Positions 16,602 to 22,156 of a stretch of DNA of 22,156 nucleotides are shown one piece after another. The position numbers and the translations under genes were made by a program. The first letter of the stretch is position 1, and the number at the start of each line of letters is the position of its first letter. The notes below the pieces were generated by a model, which was not told the origin of the DNA, searched no databases, and was given only the letters and a program-made list of their open reading frames with translations. The DNA lies in contig PXSU01000151.1 in assembly GCA_003022745.1 (NCBI GenBank), positions 1-22,156 on the forward strand, in the 5' to 3' direction. The DNA is from Halobacteriales archaeon SW_9_67_25 (lineage in GTDB: Archaea; Halobacteriota; Halobacteria; Halobacteriales; Haloarculaceae).

Positions 16602-18295
16602 CAGTCGTCGGCAGCTGCCCCGCCACTGGACGGCTCGCCGAGACCGGGGACGATCCCGTTCTCGGTCCAGCCCCGCACGTCGTAGTACTCGGCGATCGCC
16701 GCGTCGAGGTCGCCCTCGATGTGCTCCCGGTAGGGGAGGTCGTCGTCGGCCGCCGAAAAGCCCCGCCGGTTGTTGAACGCCCGTTCGAGTTCGACCACGC
16801 GGGCACCGACGTCCAGAAGGTCCTCGTAGCCGGCGTCGAACAGCGCCTCGAGGCGGTCCGGGGACATGATCGACCGGGAGAACCGGCAGATGATACCACA
16901 GTCCTCGAGGGCGCGTGCGTTCTCCTGTCTGGCGACCGCGGGTGCCTTGCCCTCCAGGCCCTCCTTGGGGAAGGCAGCCTCGCTCTCGACGAGGGGGTAC
17001 TCCCAGGCGTAAAACGTCGAGTACATGTGGTCTGCGCCGCGGTTCGCGACGGCGTAGGACAGCCCCTGCCCGTGGAGGGTCCGTCCCTCGTGGGCCGCGA
17101 AGTCGAGGTTCTTCACCGTGTAGTCGTCCACGCCCAGTTCGTCGTGACAGCGGGCGATCCCCTCCGCGAGCGTGTCGCCGACCCCCCCGCGGTAGGCGAT
17201 CTTCTCGACCAGGTCGTGGATCAACTCGGCGTTGCCGAACTCCTCCTCTGCTGCGAGGTAGGCCGCGATTGTGTTCCCACAGGAGATGGTGTCCATCCCG
17301 TAGATGTCACACAGTTCGTTCGACTGCATCACGTCTACGATGTCGTCGACGCCAACGTTCGAGCCAAGCGCAAAGGTCGTCTCGAACTCGGGACCCTCGG
17401 TTTCCAGGCCGGTCCCTTCGTCCCTGGTTGGGGGTTTGCACGCGAAGGCACACTGCGAACAGGTCCCCTTCTTGTGCTTCTTCTCCTCGACGGCCGCGCC
17501 GTTGATCCCCTCGATGCCGTCGAACTGGAGTTCCGACCAGTAGTAGGAGGGCATCCCGTTGACCTCGTTTGCCAGGTCGGAGACGCTCGTGGTGCCCTGC
17601 CGTTTCATGATGCTGTCGGACGTGGCGGCCTCGCGGTGGACGGCGGCGGCCTCCTCGGGGAAGGCCACCTCCGGCGCGGAATCGCCCGCGAAGGTGACGG
17701 CCTTGACGTTCTTGGCACCCAGGACCGCCCCGAGGCCGCCACGGCCGAAAGCCCGCGACTCCGTCGTCATGAGCGAGGCAAAGCGCACCTGGTTCTCGCC
17801 GGCCGGGCCGATACAGACGATCTGCTCGACGTCCAGCCCGTGTTCCTCGGCCATGTACCCGCTCACCTCCGGAACGGTCGCTTCCCCGAGTTCGGGCACG
17901 GCTTCGAACGCGACGCCGTCGTCGGAGACGTGCACCGCGAGCAGTTCGTCGCTGGCACCGACGATCTCGACGGCGCCGTAGCCCGCGCCGGTGAAGTGTC
18001 GCGAGACGAACCCGCCAGCGTTCGAGGAGGCGATCCCGCCGGTCAGCGGCGAGACGGCCGTGGCGTTCATCCGCCCGGTGAACGACATCGCCGAGTACTG
18101 CATCGGACCGCTCGTGAGATACAGGCGGTTGTCCGGCCCCAGCGGGTCGGCGTCGAAGGGGAGACGGTCGAAGGCGAGTTTCGTCGCGACCCCGCGGCCG
18201 CCGATGAACGAGGCGAGGGTCTCTTCGACGTCGACGGTTTCGCTACTTCTGTCCCCGACGTCGATCGAGAGCAGGGGTCCCTTGGCGTGGCGCAT
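16601..18295 (-). CDS. Tungsten-type aldehyde:ferredoxin oxidoreductase
   Basis: This 564-residue enzyme has an N-terminal domain binding the bis-pterin cofactor (GGRGVATKL, TSGPMQYSAMSFTGR, SSNAGGFV, MTTESRAFGRGGLGAVLGAKN). The 4Fe-4S cysteines are Cys279, Cys282 and Cys286 (TCSQCAFACKPP) with a fourth at Cys470 or Cys466 (EDCGIICRF). The second pterin motif is the D-x-x-G-M-D type (DIYGMD, 330-335). AOR-family enzymes oxidise aldehydes to acids with ferredoxin; the substrate here is unknown. The ATG at 18295 lies 25-30 bases after a TTTTAT box. The neighbour across the promoter is a class III aminotransferase, which suggests a role in amino-acid-derived aldehyde metabolism (inference). The enzyme is cytosolic and all motifs are intact. 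Confidence 0.93.
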   Translation of the reverse strand: MRHAKGPLLSIDVGDRSSETVDVEETLASFIGGRGVATKLAFDRLPFDADPLGPDNRLYLTSGPMQYSAMSFTGRMNATAVSPLTGGIASSNAGGFVSRHFTGAGYGAVEIVGASDELLAVHVSDDGVAFEAVPELGEATVPEVSGYMAEEHGLDVEQIVCIGPAGENQVRFASLMTTESRAFGRGGLGAVLGAKNVKAVTFAGDSAPEVAFPEEAAAVHREAATSDSIMKRQGTTSVSDLANEVNGMPSYYWSELQFDGIEGINGAAVEEKKHKKGTCSQCAFACKPPTRDEGTGLETEGPEFETTFALGSNVGVDDIVDVMQSNELCDIYGMDTISCGNTIAAYLAAEEEFGNAELIHDLVEKIAYRGGVGDTLAEGIARCHDELGVDDYTVKNLDFAAHEGRTLHGQGLSYAVANRGADHMYSTFYAWEYPLVESEAAFPKEGLEGKAPAVARQENARALEDCGIICRFSRSIMSPDRLEALFDAGYEDLLDVGARVVELERAFNNRRGFSAADDDLPYREHIEGDLDAAIAEYYDVRGWTENGIVPGLGEPSSGGAAADD

Positions 18296-18319
18296 ACCCC
18301 CACATCGGCCCACCGGGCG

Positions 18320-18325
18320 ATAAAA
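18320..18325 (-). promoter_or_regulatory. TATA box for the AOR gene
   Basis: TTTTAT on the minus strand lies 25-30 bases before the AOR ATG at 18295, the clearest leaderless promoter in the window. Confidence 0.6.
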
Positions 18326-18385
18326 CCCTCGCAGGGCCGGTCGGGACCTGGAACGTTCTTGGTTCGGGGGGCCGTCAATCCGGGC

Positions 18386-19720
18386 ATGGACCGCGACACC
18401 GTCGAACCCGACGTGTCGACGATTCCGGGCGACGCCGCACGGAAGTGGGTCGATCACCACCACCGGTTCGCGGCACCGTCGACCTACGTCTACGGGTTCG
18501 TCTGGGACCACTCCGAGCCCGCAATCGGCCCGTTCTGTACCGACATCGACGGGAACGTCCTCATGGACTTTACCGCCCACGTGGGCGCGATGCCGCTGGG
18601 GTACAACAACCCGAAGATACTCGACCCGCTGGCGGCGTTCGACATCGTGGACCCCCTGAAGATCGCCGGCCAGGACTTCTACGTCACGGGCGGCGGCCTC
18701 GACCCCGACGTCCCCGGTCCCACGGGGCTGATGGAGCGGATCGTGGACGCGACTTCCCACTACGGGATGGACACAGTCTTCCTCTCGAACACGGGCGCCG
18801 AGGCCGTCGAGAACGCCCTCAAGATCGCCTACGACCACACCCGCGGCAAGTACGTTCTCACCTGCGAGGGCGCGTTCCACGGGCGTACGCTGGGGACACT
18901 CTCGCTGAACCGCTCGAAGGAGGCCTACCGGCGCCACTTCCCCGAGATTTCCAGCGTCGAGACGACACCCTTCTGTGCCGACCGGACCTGCACGCCGGCG
19001 ACCTGCGAGTGTGGCTTCTTCTTCGAGGAGACCTCTTGGCTCCGGGAGATGCTCGCTGAGGGGACGGGCTGGGTCAACGACGAGGAGGTGGCGGCGTTCG
19101 TCATCGAACCGATCCAGGGGGAGGGAGGCTACCGCTTTCCATCCGACTCCTTCGCGGCCGAGGTGGGGGCGCTGGCCCGCGAGCACGACCTCACGCTGGT
19201 CGTCGACGAGGTCCAGAGTGGCGTCGGCCGGACTGGCGAGATGTGGGCCTCGGACCACTACGCGTTCACGCCCGACGTCATCGCGGGCGCGAAGGCACTC
19301 CGGGTCGGCGCGACCATCTCGCGGGGGGACGTCTTTCCGGAGGAAACGAGCCGTATCTCCTCGACGTGGGGGGCCGGGGACATCCTCGGCGCAGCGCAGG
19401 GCGCGCTCACGCTCGACGCCATCGAGGAGCACGGCCTGCTCGACAACGCCACCGAGCGCGGGCGAGCGATGAAAGAGCGCCTGCGCGAGGCCGACCTGCC
19501 CGGCGTCGTCGACGTCCGCGGGAAGGGACTGATGCTCGCCGTCGAGTTCGAGAGCGAGGAGCGCCGCGAGGACGCCATCGCCGCCGCGCTCTCGAAGGGG
19601 TTGCTAACCGTCGGCTGCGGGGAGAAGACGGTGCGCCTGCTCCCGCCGCTGGACGTGACCCGGCGGGAGGTGGAACTCGGCGTCGACCTCTTCGCCGAGG
19701 CCGTCGAGGCAGTGGCGTGA
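18386..19720 (+). CDS. Class III (GabT-like) aminotransferase
   Basis: This 444-residue fold-type I PLP enzyme has a phosphate-binding SNTGAEAVENALKIAYDHT (134-152), FHGRTLGTLSL (164-174), EPIQGEGGY (241-249), the PLP-contacting Asp274 in VVDEVQSGVGRTG, and the catalytic Lys303 in AGAKALRVGA. It resembles the 4-aminobutyrate/acetylornithine group and the archaeal enzymes annotated as broad amino-acid aminotransferases or racemases; the exact substrate is open. A cysteine cluster sits between Cys197 and Cys209 (C-x4-C-x4-C-x-C). The ATG at 18386 follows a weak box (TTCTTGG, about 30 bases before). Divergent from AOR with 90 bases between. Confidence 0.88.
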   Translation: MDRDTVEPDVSTIPGDAARKWVDHHHRFAAPSTYVYGFVWDHSEPAIGPFCTDIDGNVLMDFTAHVGAMPLGYNNPKILDPLAAFDIVDPLKIAGQDFYVTGGGLDPDVPGPTGLMERIVDATSHYGMDTVFLSNTGAEAVENALKIAYDHTRGKYVLTCEGAFHGRTLGTLSLNRSKEAYRRHFPEISSVETTPFCADRTCTPATCECGFFFEETSWLREMLAEGTGWVNDEEVAAFVIEPIQGEGGYRFPSDSFAAEVGALAREHDLTLVVDEVQSGVGRTGEMWASDHYAFTPDVIAGAKALRVGATISRGDVFPEETSRISSTWGAGDILGAAQGALTLDAIEEHGLLDNATERGRAMKERLREADLPGVVDVRGKGLMLAVEFESEERREDAIAAALSKGLLTVGCGEKTVRLLPPLDVTRREVELGVDLFAEAVEAVA

Positions 19721-19848
19721 TACGGATTGCGGAAGTCCTGCCCGTCACGGTGCCCGTCGAATCACACACCGCTGGATCCGGGACCGGCGGCGGACGCGGC
19801 CAGGGCCGGGGACAGGCGTGCCCGTGTCGGTGGCGTTATGGCCGTCGG

Positions 19849-20244
19849 GTGACCACCACCGGGTACGGATGGTCCGCGACGTTCGGGGACGAGGGAACGC
19901 CCGACCTGCAGGACATCCTCGACGCCCTCGACGACCCGGACTGCCGGAAGATCGTCCGGGAACTGGACGAGCCCATGACCGCCGACGATATCTCGGACCG
20001 GTCGGGCGTACCGCTTTCGACGACCTACCGGAAGCCCGAACTGCTCACGGAGGCGTCGCTGCTCGAGGAGGGCACCGAGATCCGACCCGACGGCCAGCAC
20101 GCCAGCCGGTACACGGTGACCTTCGAGGAGGTTGTCATCACCCTCGACGAAGACCCCGCCTTCGAGGTCGACATCCTCCGGGCCCCCCGGACTGCCGACG
20201 AACGGCTCGCGAACCTCTGGTCGGAGGTGCGAAAGGAGACATGA
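19849..20244 (+). CDS. Winged-helix (ArsR-like) transcription regulator
   Basis: From the GTG at 19849 the product is 131 residues. DLQDILDALDDPDCRKIVRE begins the winged helix, then DEPMTADDISDRSGVPLSTT (turn and recognition helix), YRKPELLTEASLLEE and a wing (ASRYTVTFEEVVITLDE). Haloarchaea have many such regulators beside small DUF7521 membrane proteins, and that is the next gene, overlapping by ATGA (20241-20244). The proline in YRKPELL stands where I would expect leucine (CTG to CCG) and could disturb the helix. The frame stays open to 19243 inside the aminotransferase, but only the part from 19849 reads as protein. No good TATA box is visible before the start. Confidence 0.8.
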   Translation: MTTTGYGWSATFGDEGTPDLQDILDALDDPDCRKIVRELDEPMTADDISDRSGVPLSTTYRKPELLTEASLLEEGTEIRPDGQHASRYTVTFEEVVITLDEDPAFEVDILRAPRTADERLANLWSEVRKET

Positions 20245-20535
20245 GCCCACACGAAATCACGACGCCCGTCGCGATCATCGCACTGAAGACGGTCACGCCA
20301 CTGCTCGGCGGTCTCATTACGGTCCTCTCGTAACCGGGCCTACAGCCGGACGGGTGCCCCGTCGCTGGGGTACCTCTCGGTGGGCTTCGGTATCGTCACC
20401 CTGGGAACGTTGCTGGGAGGCGTCGTCGACCAGGTGCTCCGGGCCGGCTTCCAGCTCGGCCAGCTCGTCGAGAGCGCCCTCCTCGCGCTCGGCTTCGCGG
20501 TCATCGTCTACTCGCTGTACACCGACACGGCATGA
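20241..20535 (+). pseudogene. DUF7521-like small membrane protein, frameshifted
   Basis: The ATG overlaps the stop of the HTH gene (ATGA). The frame reads MSPHEITTPVAIIALKTVTP then LLGGLITVLS and stops at 20331-20333. Deleting one A of the AA at 20332-20333 turns the stop into YRAYSRTGAPSLGYLSVGFG and continues through two more hydrophobic stretches (VTLGTLLGGVVDQVL, SALLALGFAVIVYSLY) to a stop at 20533-20535, about 97 residues. This fits the small three-helix membrane family that I recall as DUF7521, usually coupled to an ArsR-like regulator and thought to sense a membrane signal (inference). Confidence 0.75.
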
Positions 20536-20591
20536 CCCGTCCTCGCGGTCAGCGCGAGGGGAGTGCAGTCTCGCAAGCCTGCAGCCGGTAG

Positions 20592-20597
20592 TATAAG
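20592..20597 (+). promoter_or_regulatory. TATA box for the adenosyltransferase gene
   Basis: TATAAG is centred about 26 bases before the ATG at 20621, in leaderless spacing. Confidence 0.55.
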
Positions 20598-20620
20598 TCG
20601 CCACCGCCCCCACAAAGGGC

Positions 20621-21157
20621 ATGAAAATCTACACCGGCCGCGGCGACGAGGGATTGACCGACCTGCGGAACATGGACCGCGTCTCGAAGGCCAACGCGCG
20701 AATCGAGGCCTACGGGACCGTCGACGAGGTGAACTCGCTGGTGGGGATGGTCCGCCCGACAGGGTACGATGACGTCGACGCCCAGCTCCGGGAGGCACAG
20801 AACCACCTCCACATCGCCCAGGCCGACTTCGCGAATCCGGACCCCGACGAGGACGACCCGTCCGTCCGCGAAGACCACGTCGAGGCCGCCGAGGGGTGGA
20901 TCGACGGCTACGACGACGAACTCGACCCGCTGGAGTCGTTCATCCTCCCCAGTGGCTCGGAGCCGGGGACGAAACTCCACCACGCCCGGTCGGTCTGCCG
21001 GCGTGCCGAACGCTGCGCGGTCGCCTTTGCCTCCGAACAGTCCGGCGTCAACGACACCGCCGTCGTCTACCTCAACCGCCTCTCCGACGTCCTGTTCACG
21101 CTCGCACGCGTCGTCAACAAACGCGAGGGCGTCCGCGAGGAGAACCCCACGTACTGA
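20621..21157 (+). CDS. pduO: PduO-type ATP:cob(I)alamin adenosyltransferase
   Basis: This 178-residue enzyme transfers the adenosyl group of ATP to cob(I)alamin to make coenzyme B12. The ATP-binding N-terminus KIYTGRGDEGLTDL is present, then SKANARIEAYGTVDEVNSLV (22-41), LPSGSEPGTKLHHARSVCRR (~110-129) and the C-terminal helix NDTAVVYLNRLSDVLFTLAR (~144-163), all characteristic of the PduO/MMAB family. Length and motifs are complete. It stands alone, with its own TATA box and no B12 gene beside it in the window. Haloarchaea need adenosylcobalamin for methylmalonyl-CoA mutase and ribonucleotide reductase. Confidence 0.93.
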   Translation: MKIYTGRGDEGLTDLRNMDRVSKANARIEAYGTVDEVNSLVGMVRPTGYDDVDAQLREAQNHLHIAQADFANPDPDEDDPSVREDHVEAAEGWIDGYDDELDPLESFILPSGSEPGTKLHHARSVCRRAERCAVAFASEQSGVNDTAVVYLNRLSDVLFTLARVVNKREGVREENPTY

Positions 21158-21190
21158 TCGGGCGGACGACGCGGGGGCCGCCACAAAGAA

Positions 21191-21197
21191 TTTATTT
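21191..21197 (+). promoter_or_regulatory. TATA box for the DUF7553-like gene
   Basis: TTTATTT is centred 25 bases before the ATG at 21219, in leaderless spacing. Confidence 0.55.
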
Positions 21198-21218
21198 GTC
21201 CCTCGCATAAGGTCAGAT

Positions 21219-21421
21219 ATGAACAAGCACTTCGAAGACGCGCGGTACTACCTGAAACGAGCGGGCGAGACGGCCAAGAGACGGGCAACGAAGCGGAGCC
21301 CGAACCGGGACGGCTAGAGGATATCCGCGCCGACCTCGAGGATATCCAGGAACGCGCCGAGGGCGAGGCCAAGGAAGCCATCGGCGACGCCCGCGAGAAA
21401 CTGCGCGACCTGCGCGAGTGA
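21219..21421 (+). pseudogene. DUF7553-like small helical protein, frameshifted
   Basis: The frame starts MNKHFEDARYYLKRAGETAK, then turns basic and stops after 32 residues. In another frame NEAEPEPGRLEDIRADLEDI then QERAEGEAKEAIGDAREKLR follows and ends at 21419-21421. One extra G near 21278 would join them into ...GETAKETGNEAEPEPGRLED..., about 67 residues. The ends match a short, very acidic helical haloarchaeal family that I recall as DUF7553 (about 90 residues), so a middle part may also be missing; the repeated GAGACGG at 21267-21285 could have mediated a deletion. Function of the family is unknown. Confidence 0.65.
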
Positions 21422-21430
21422 GCAAGGCAA

Positions 21431-21438
21431 TTCTTAAG
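21431..21438 (+). promoter_or_regulatory. Putative promoter box of tRNA-Val
   Basis: TTCTTAAG lies 29-36 bases before the tRNA 5' end, the only AT-rich stretch in the interval and at about the right distance for an archaeal tRNA promoter. Confidence 0.45.
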
Positions 21439-21466
21439 TCCGCCGTCGGAGTAGCCACGGCTGCGC

Positions 21467-21541
21467 GGGTCGGTGATCTAGTCCGGTTATGATACCTCCT
21501 TCACACGGAGGAAGTCGGCAGTTCAAATCTGCCCCGACCCA
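21467..21541 (+). tRNA. tRNA-Val (anticodon CAC)
   Basis: A 75-base cloverleaf is visible: acceptor stem GGGTCGG/CCGACCC, D arm with TAGTCCGGTTATGA, anticodon stem CCTCC/GGAGG with loop TTCACAC (anticodon CAC), a short variable loop, and T arm GGCAG-TTCAAAT-CTGCC. The discriminator A is at 21541 and CCA is not encoded. Sequence beyond it is less GC-rich and unlike the core genome, so it may be an insertion hotspot, but no second copy of its 3' end is seen inside the window. Confidence 0.95.
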
Positions 21542-21546
21542 TGAAG

Positions 21547-21568
21547 TTCCTTCCCACAATTGAAGGAA
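21547..21568. terminator. Hairpin just after tRNA-Val
   Basis: TTCCTTC and GAAGGAA form a perfect 7-bp stem with an 8-base loop starting six bases after the tRNA. It could help end or process the tRNA transcript. There is no T run after it, so the role is uncertain. Confidence 0.3.
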
Positions 21569-21598
21569 ACAGTCGCCACGCATTCTTGCGATTACCAC

Positions 21599-21654
21599 AG
21601 CGCCTCGCAACATTTGCTGTTCTTATAGCGCCTCGCAACATTTGCTGTTCTTAT
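21599..21654 (+). repeat. Perfect 28-bp tandem duplication
   Basis: Positions 21599-21626 and 21627-21654 are identical 28-base units (each beginning AGCGCCTCGC and ending GTTCTTAT), directly adjoining. There is no gene here. Only two copies, so not a CRISPR array. Could be a slippage duplication, a protein-binding iteron pair, or a recombination scar beside the tRNA. Confidence 0.85.
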
Positions 21655-21762
21655 CCACCCGGTCACGGTCCACTCAACGACAACGTGGACTGCGCGGGCG
21701 TTCGACGGCGTGTCAGGCCCGTTCCCGCCGGCCGAATCTTGAACGAATCGTGACCGGGTGGA
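21654..21762. repeat. 14-bp inverted repeat bounding about 109 bases
   Basis: TCCACCCGGTCACG at 21654-21667 is the exact reverse complement of 21749-21762. A second, inner pair GTCCAC/GTGGAC lies at 21668-21673 and 21685-21690. The right arm contains the GTG start of the next gene, so the arms could be a pair of regulator sites or the ends of a tiny non-autonomous element. No target-site duplication is visible at its edges. Confidence 0.55.
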
Positions 21763-21932
21763 CGCTTACGCTGTTGGGGTTGGGTTCTGCGGGCGTGTTT
21801 CCGGCCCTGACAGCCGCGTGGGGGTTGGGTCTCTTCGAATGGCAGCCCTGGAGTGTGGCTATCGCACTTTTCGTCGCCGGGCTGTACCTGACATACAGCG
21901 CGTTCGCAATCGTCATCGGCCGGCAGAGGTGA
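21750..21932 (+). CDS. Small two-helix membrane protein
   Basis: From the GTG at 21750 the product is 60 residues with two hydrophobic stretches (residues ~5-24 WTLTLLGLGSAGVFPALTAA and ~33-56) joined by WGLGLFEWQP. No family recognised. The stop is only six bases before the GTG of the Cro/XRE regulator, so the two are probably one operon; a small membrane protein with a short XRE regulator is a common pairing in haloarchaea. The open frame runs upstream to 21642 but that part is basic low-complexity sequence. The start is uncertain. Confidence 0.55.
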   Translation: MTGWTLTLLGLGSAGVFPALTAAWGLGLFEWQPWSVAIALFVAGLYLTYSAFAIVIGRQR

Positions 21933-21938
21933 TTTACG

Positions 21939-22156
21939 GTGGAGAACTCACTGAAGACGGTGCGAGAGCACCACGGGATGAGCCAGCGAGCCCTCGCAGA
22001 GGAAGTGAAGGTGACACGCCAAACAATCAACGGCATTGAGCGGAACCGCTACGATCCGTCGGCAGAGCTGGTATTCAAACTCGCCTACTTCTTCGAGTGC
22101 TCGGTTGAGGACATCTTCCAGCCGGCCGTAGAACTGGAGACGACTGTCAGAGATGT
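21939..22156 (+). CDS. Cro/XRE-family transcription regulator (runs off the window)
   Basis: Beginning at the GTG at 21939, the product reads VENSLKTVREHHGMSQRALA then EEVKVTRQTINGIERNRYDP and SAELVFKLAYFFECSVEDIF, a textbook XRE helix-turn-helix of the short single-domain (YozG-like) kind, about 70 residues in full. Seventy-two codons are visible and the stop lies beyond the window end. The small membrane gene upstream is its probable operon partner and target. Complete within the DNA-binding part. Confidence 0.85.
   Translation, partial: MENSLKTVREHHGMSQRALAEEVKVTRQTINGIERNRYDPSAELVFKLAYFFECSVEDIFQPAVELETTVRD

Noticed and set aside
16580..18385. Long plus-strand frame upstream of the class III aminotransferase (part of a 1046-residue frame)
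   Set aside because: It is antisense to the well-supported AOR gene and has no motif; the aminotransferase starts at 18386.
18296..19432. Minus-strand extension of AOR across the aminotransferase (part of a 943-residue frame)
   Set aside because: Antisense shadow of the aminotransferase in GC-rich DNA; AOR begins at the ATG 25-30 bases after its TATA box.
21599..21654. CRISPR-like repeat
   Set aside because: Only two directly adjoining units with no spacer, and no cas gene in the window.

Overview
The window looks like a chromosomal stretch of an extremely halophilic archaeon (class Halobacteria). The coding DNA is very GC-rich, the proteins are strongly acidic (runs of D and E, few K), several genes start with GTG, and TATA-like boxes lie about 22-28 bases before start codons, as expected for leaderless haloarchaeal transcripts. 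Many genes match haloarchaeal families I know from memory. Genus cannot be fixed from this sequence.

Layout. (1) 1-3235 is an accessory region of lower GC. It holds a tRNA-Leu(CAA) gene with a second copy of its 3' end 108 bases away (an att-type scar), a broken nuclease-like gene, a CcbP-type calcium-binding protein translationally coupled to a coiled-coil protein of unknown function, and an AT-rich membrane protein whose last ~50 codons switch abruptly to host-like GC. (2) 3240-10512 is a MoxR / transglutaminase / DUF58 cluster: moxR on the plus strand faces a minus-strand operon of transglutaminase, DUF7269-like, DUF58 and DUF7519-like genes with overlapping stop/start codons. (3) 10679-11804 has a DUF309 gene end-to-end with a vapBC toxin-antitoxin pair that has a perfect inverted repeat at its promoter end. 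(4) 11912-15845 holds a paralogue of the coiled-coil protein (frameshifted), a 22-codon mini-ORF overlapping ilvE, an EamA transporter, and a JAMM protease / RibL FAD synthase operon. (5) 15971-20535 holds an unknown membrane protein, a tungsten aldehyde:ferredoxin oxidoreductase with a small coupled membrane gene behind it, a divergent class III aminotransferase, and an HTH / DUF7521-like pair. (6) 20621-22156 holds a PduO adenosyltransferase, a DUF7553-like gene, tRNA-Val(CAC), then lower-GC DNA with a tandem repeat, a 14-bp inverted repeat, a two-helix membrane protein and a Cro/XRE regulator running off the end.

The most striking overall signal is that six genes (435-901, 7977-10512, 11912-12849, 16423-16601, 20241-20535, 21219-21421) are each broken in a way that one added or removed base in or beside a short homopolymer would repair. 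In three of them the repaired frame ends or begins at a neat stop/start overlap with its neighbour. Either the sequence carries homopolymer indel errors or the strain is accumulating frameshifts; a reader should treat the apparent fusions (for example a 1018-residue frame over 7456-10512) as artefacts.

I found no clear new defence or mobile system. The best candidates for something undescribed are the paralogous coiled-coil proteins (one coupled to CcbP), the glycine-zipper membrane protein at 2510-3400, the mini-ORF before ilvE, and the membrane-protein/XRE pair beyond tRNA-Val. No CRISPR array, rRNA gene, transposase or integrase was seen.
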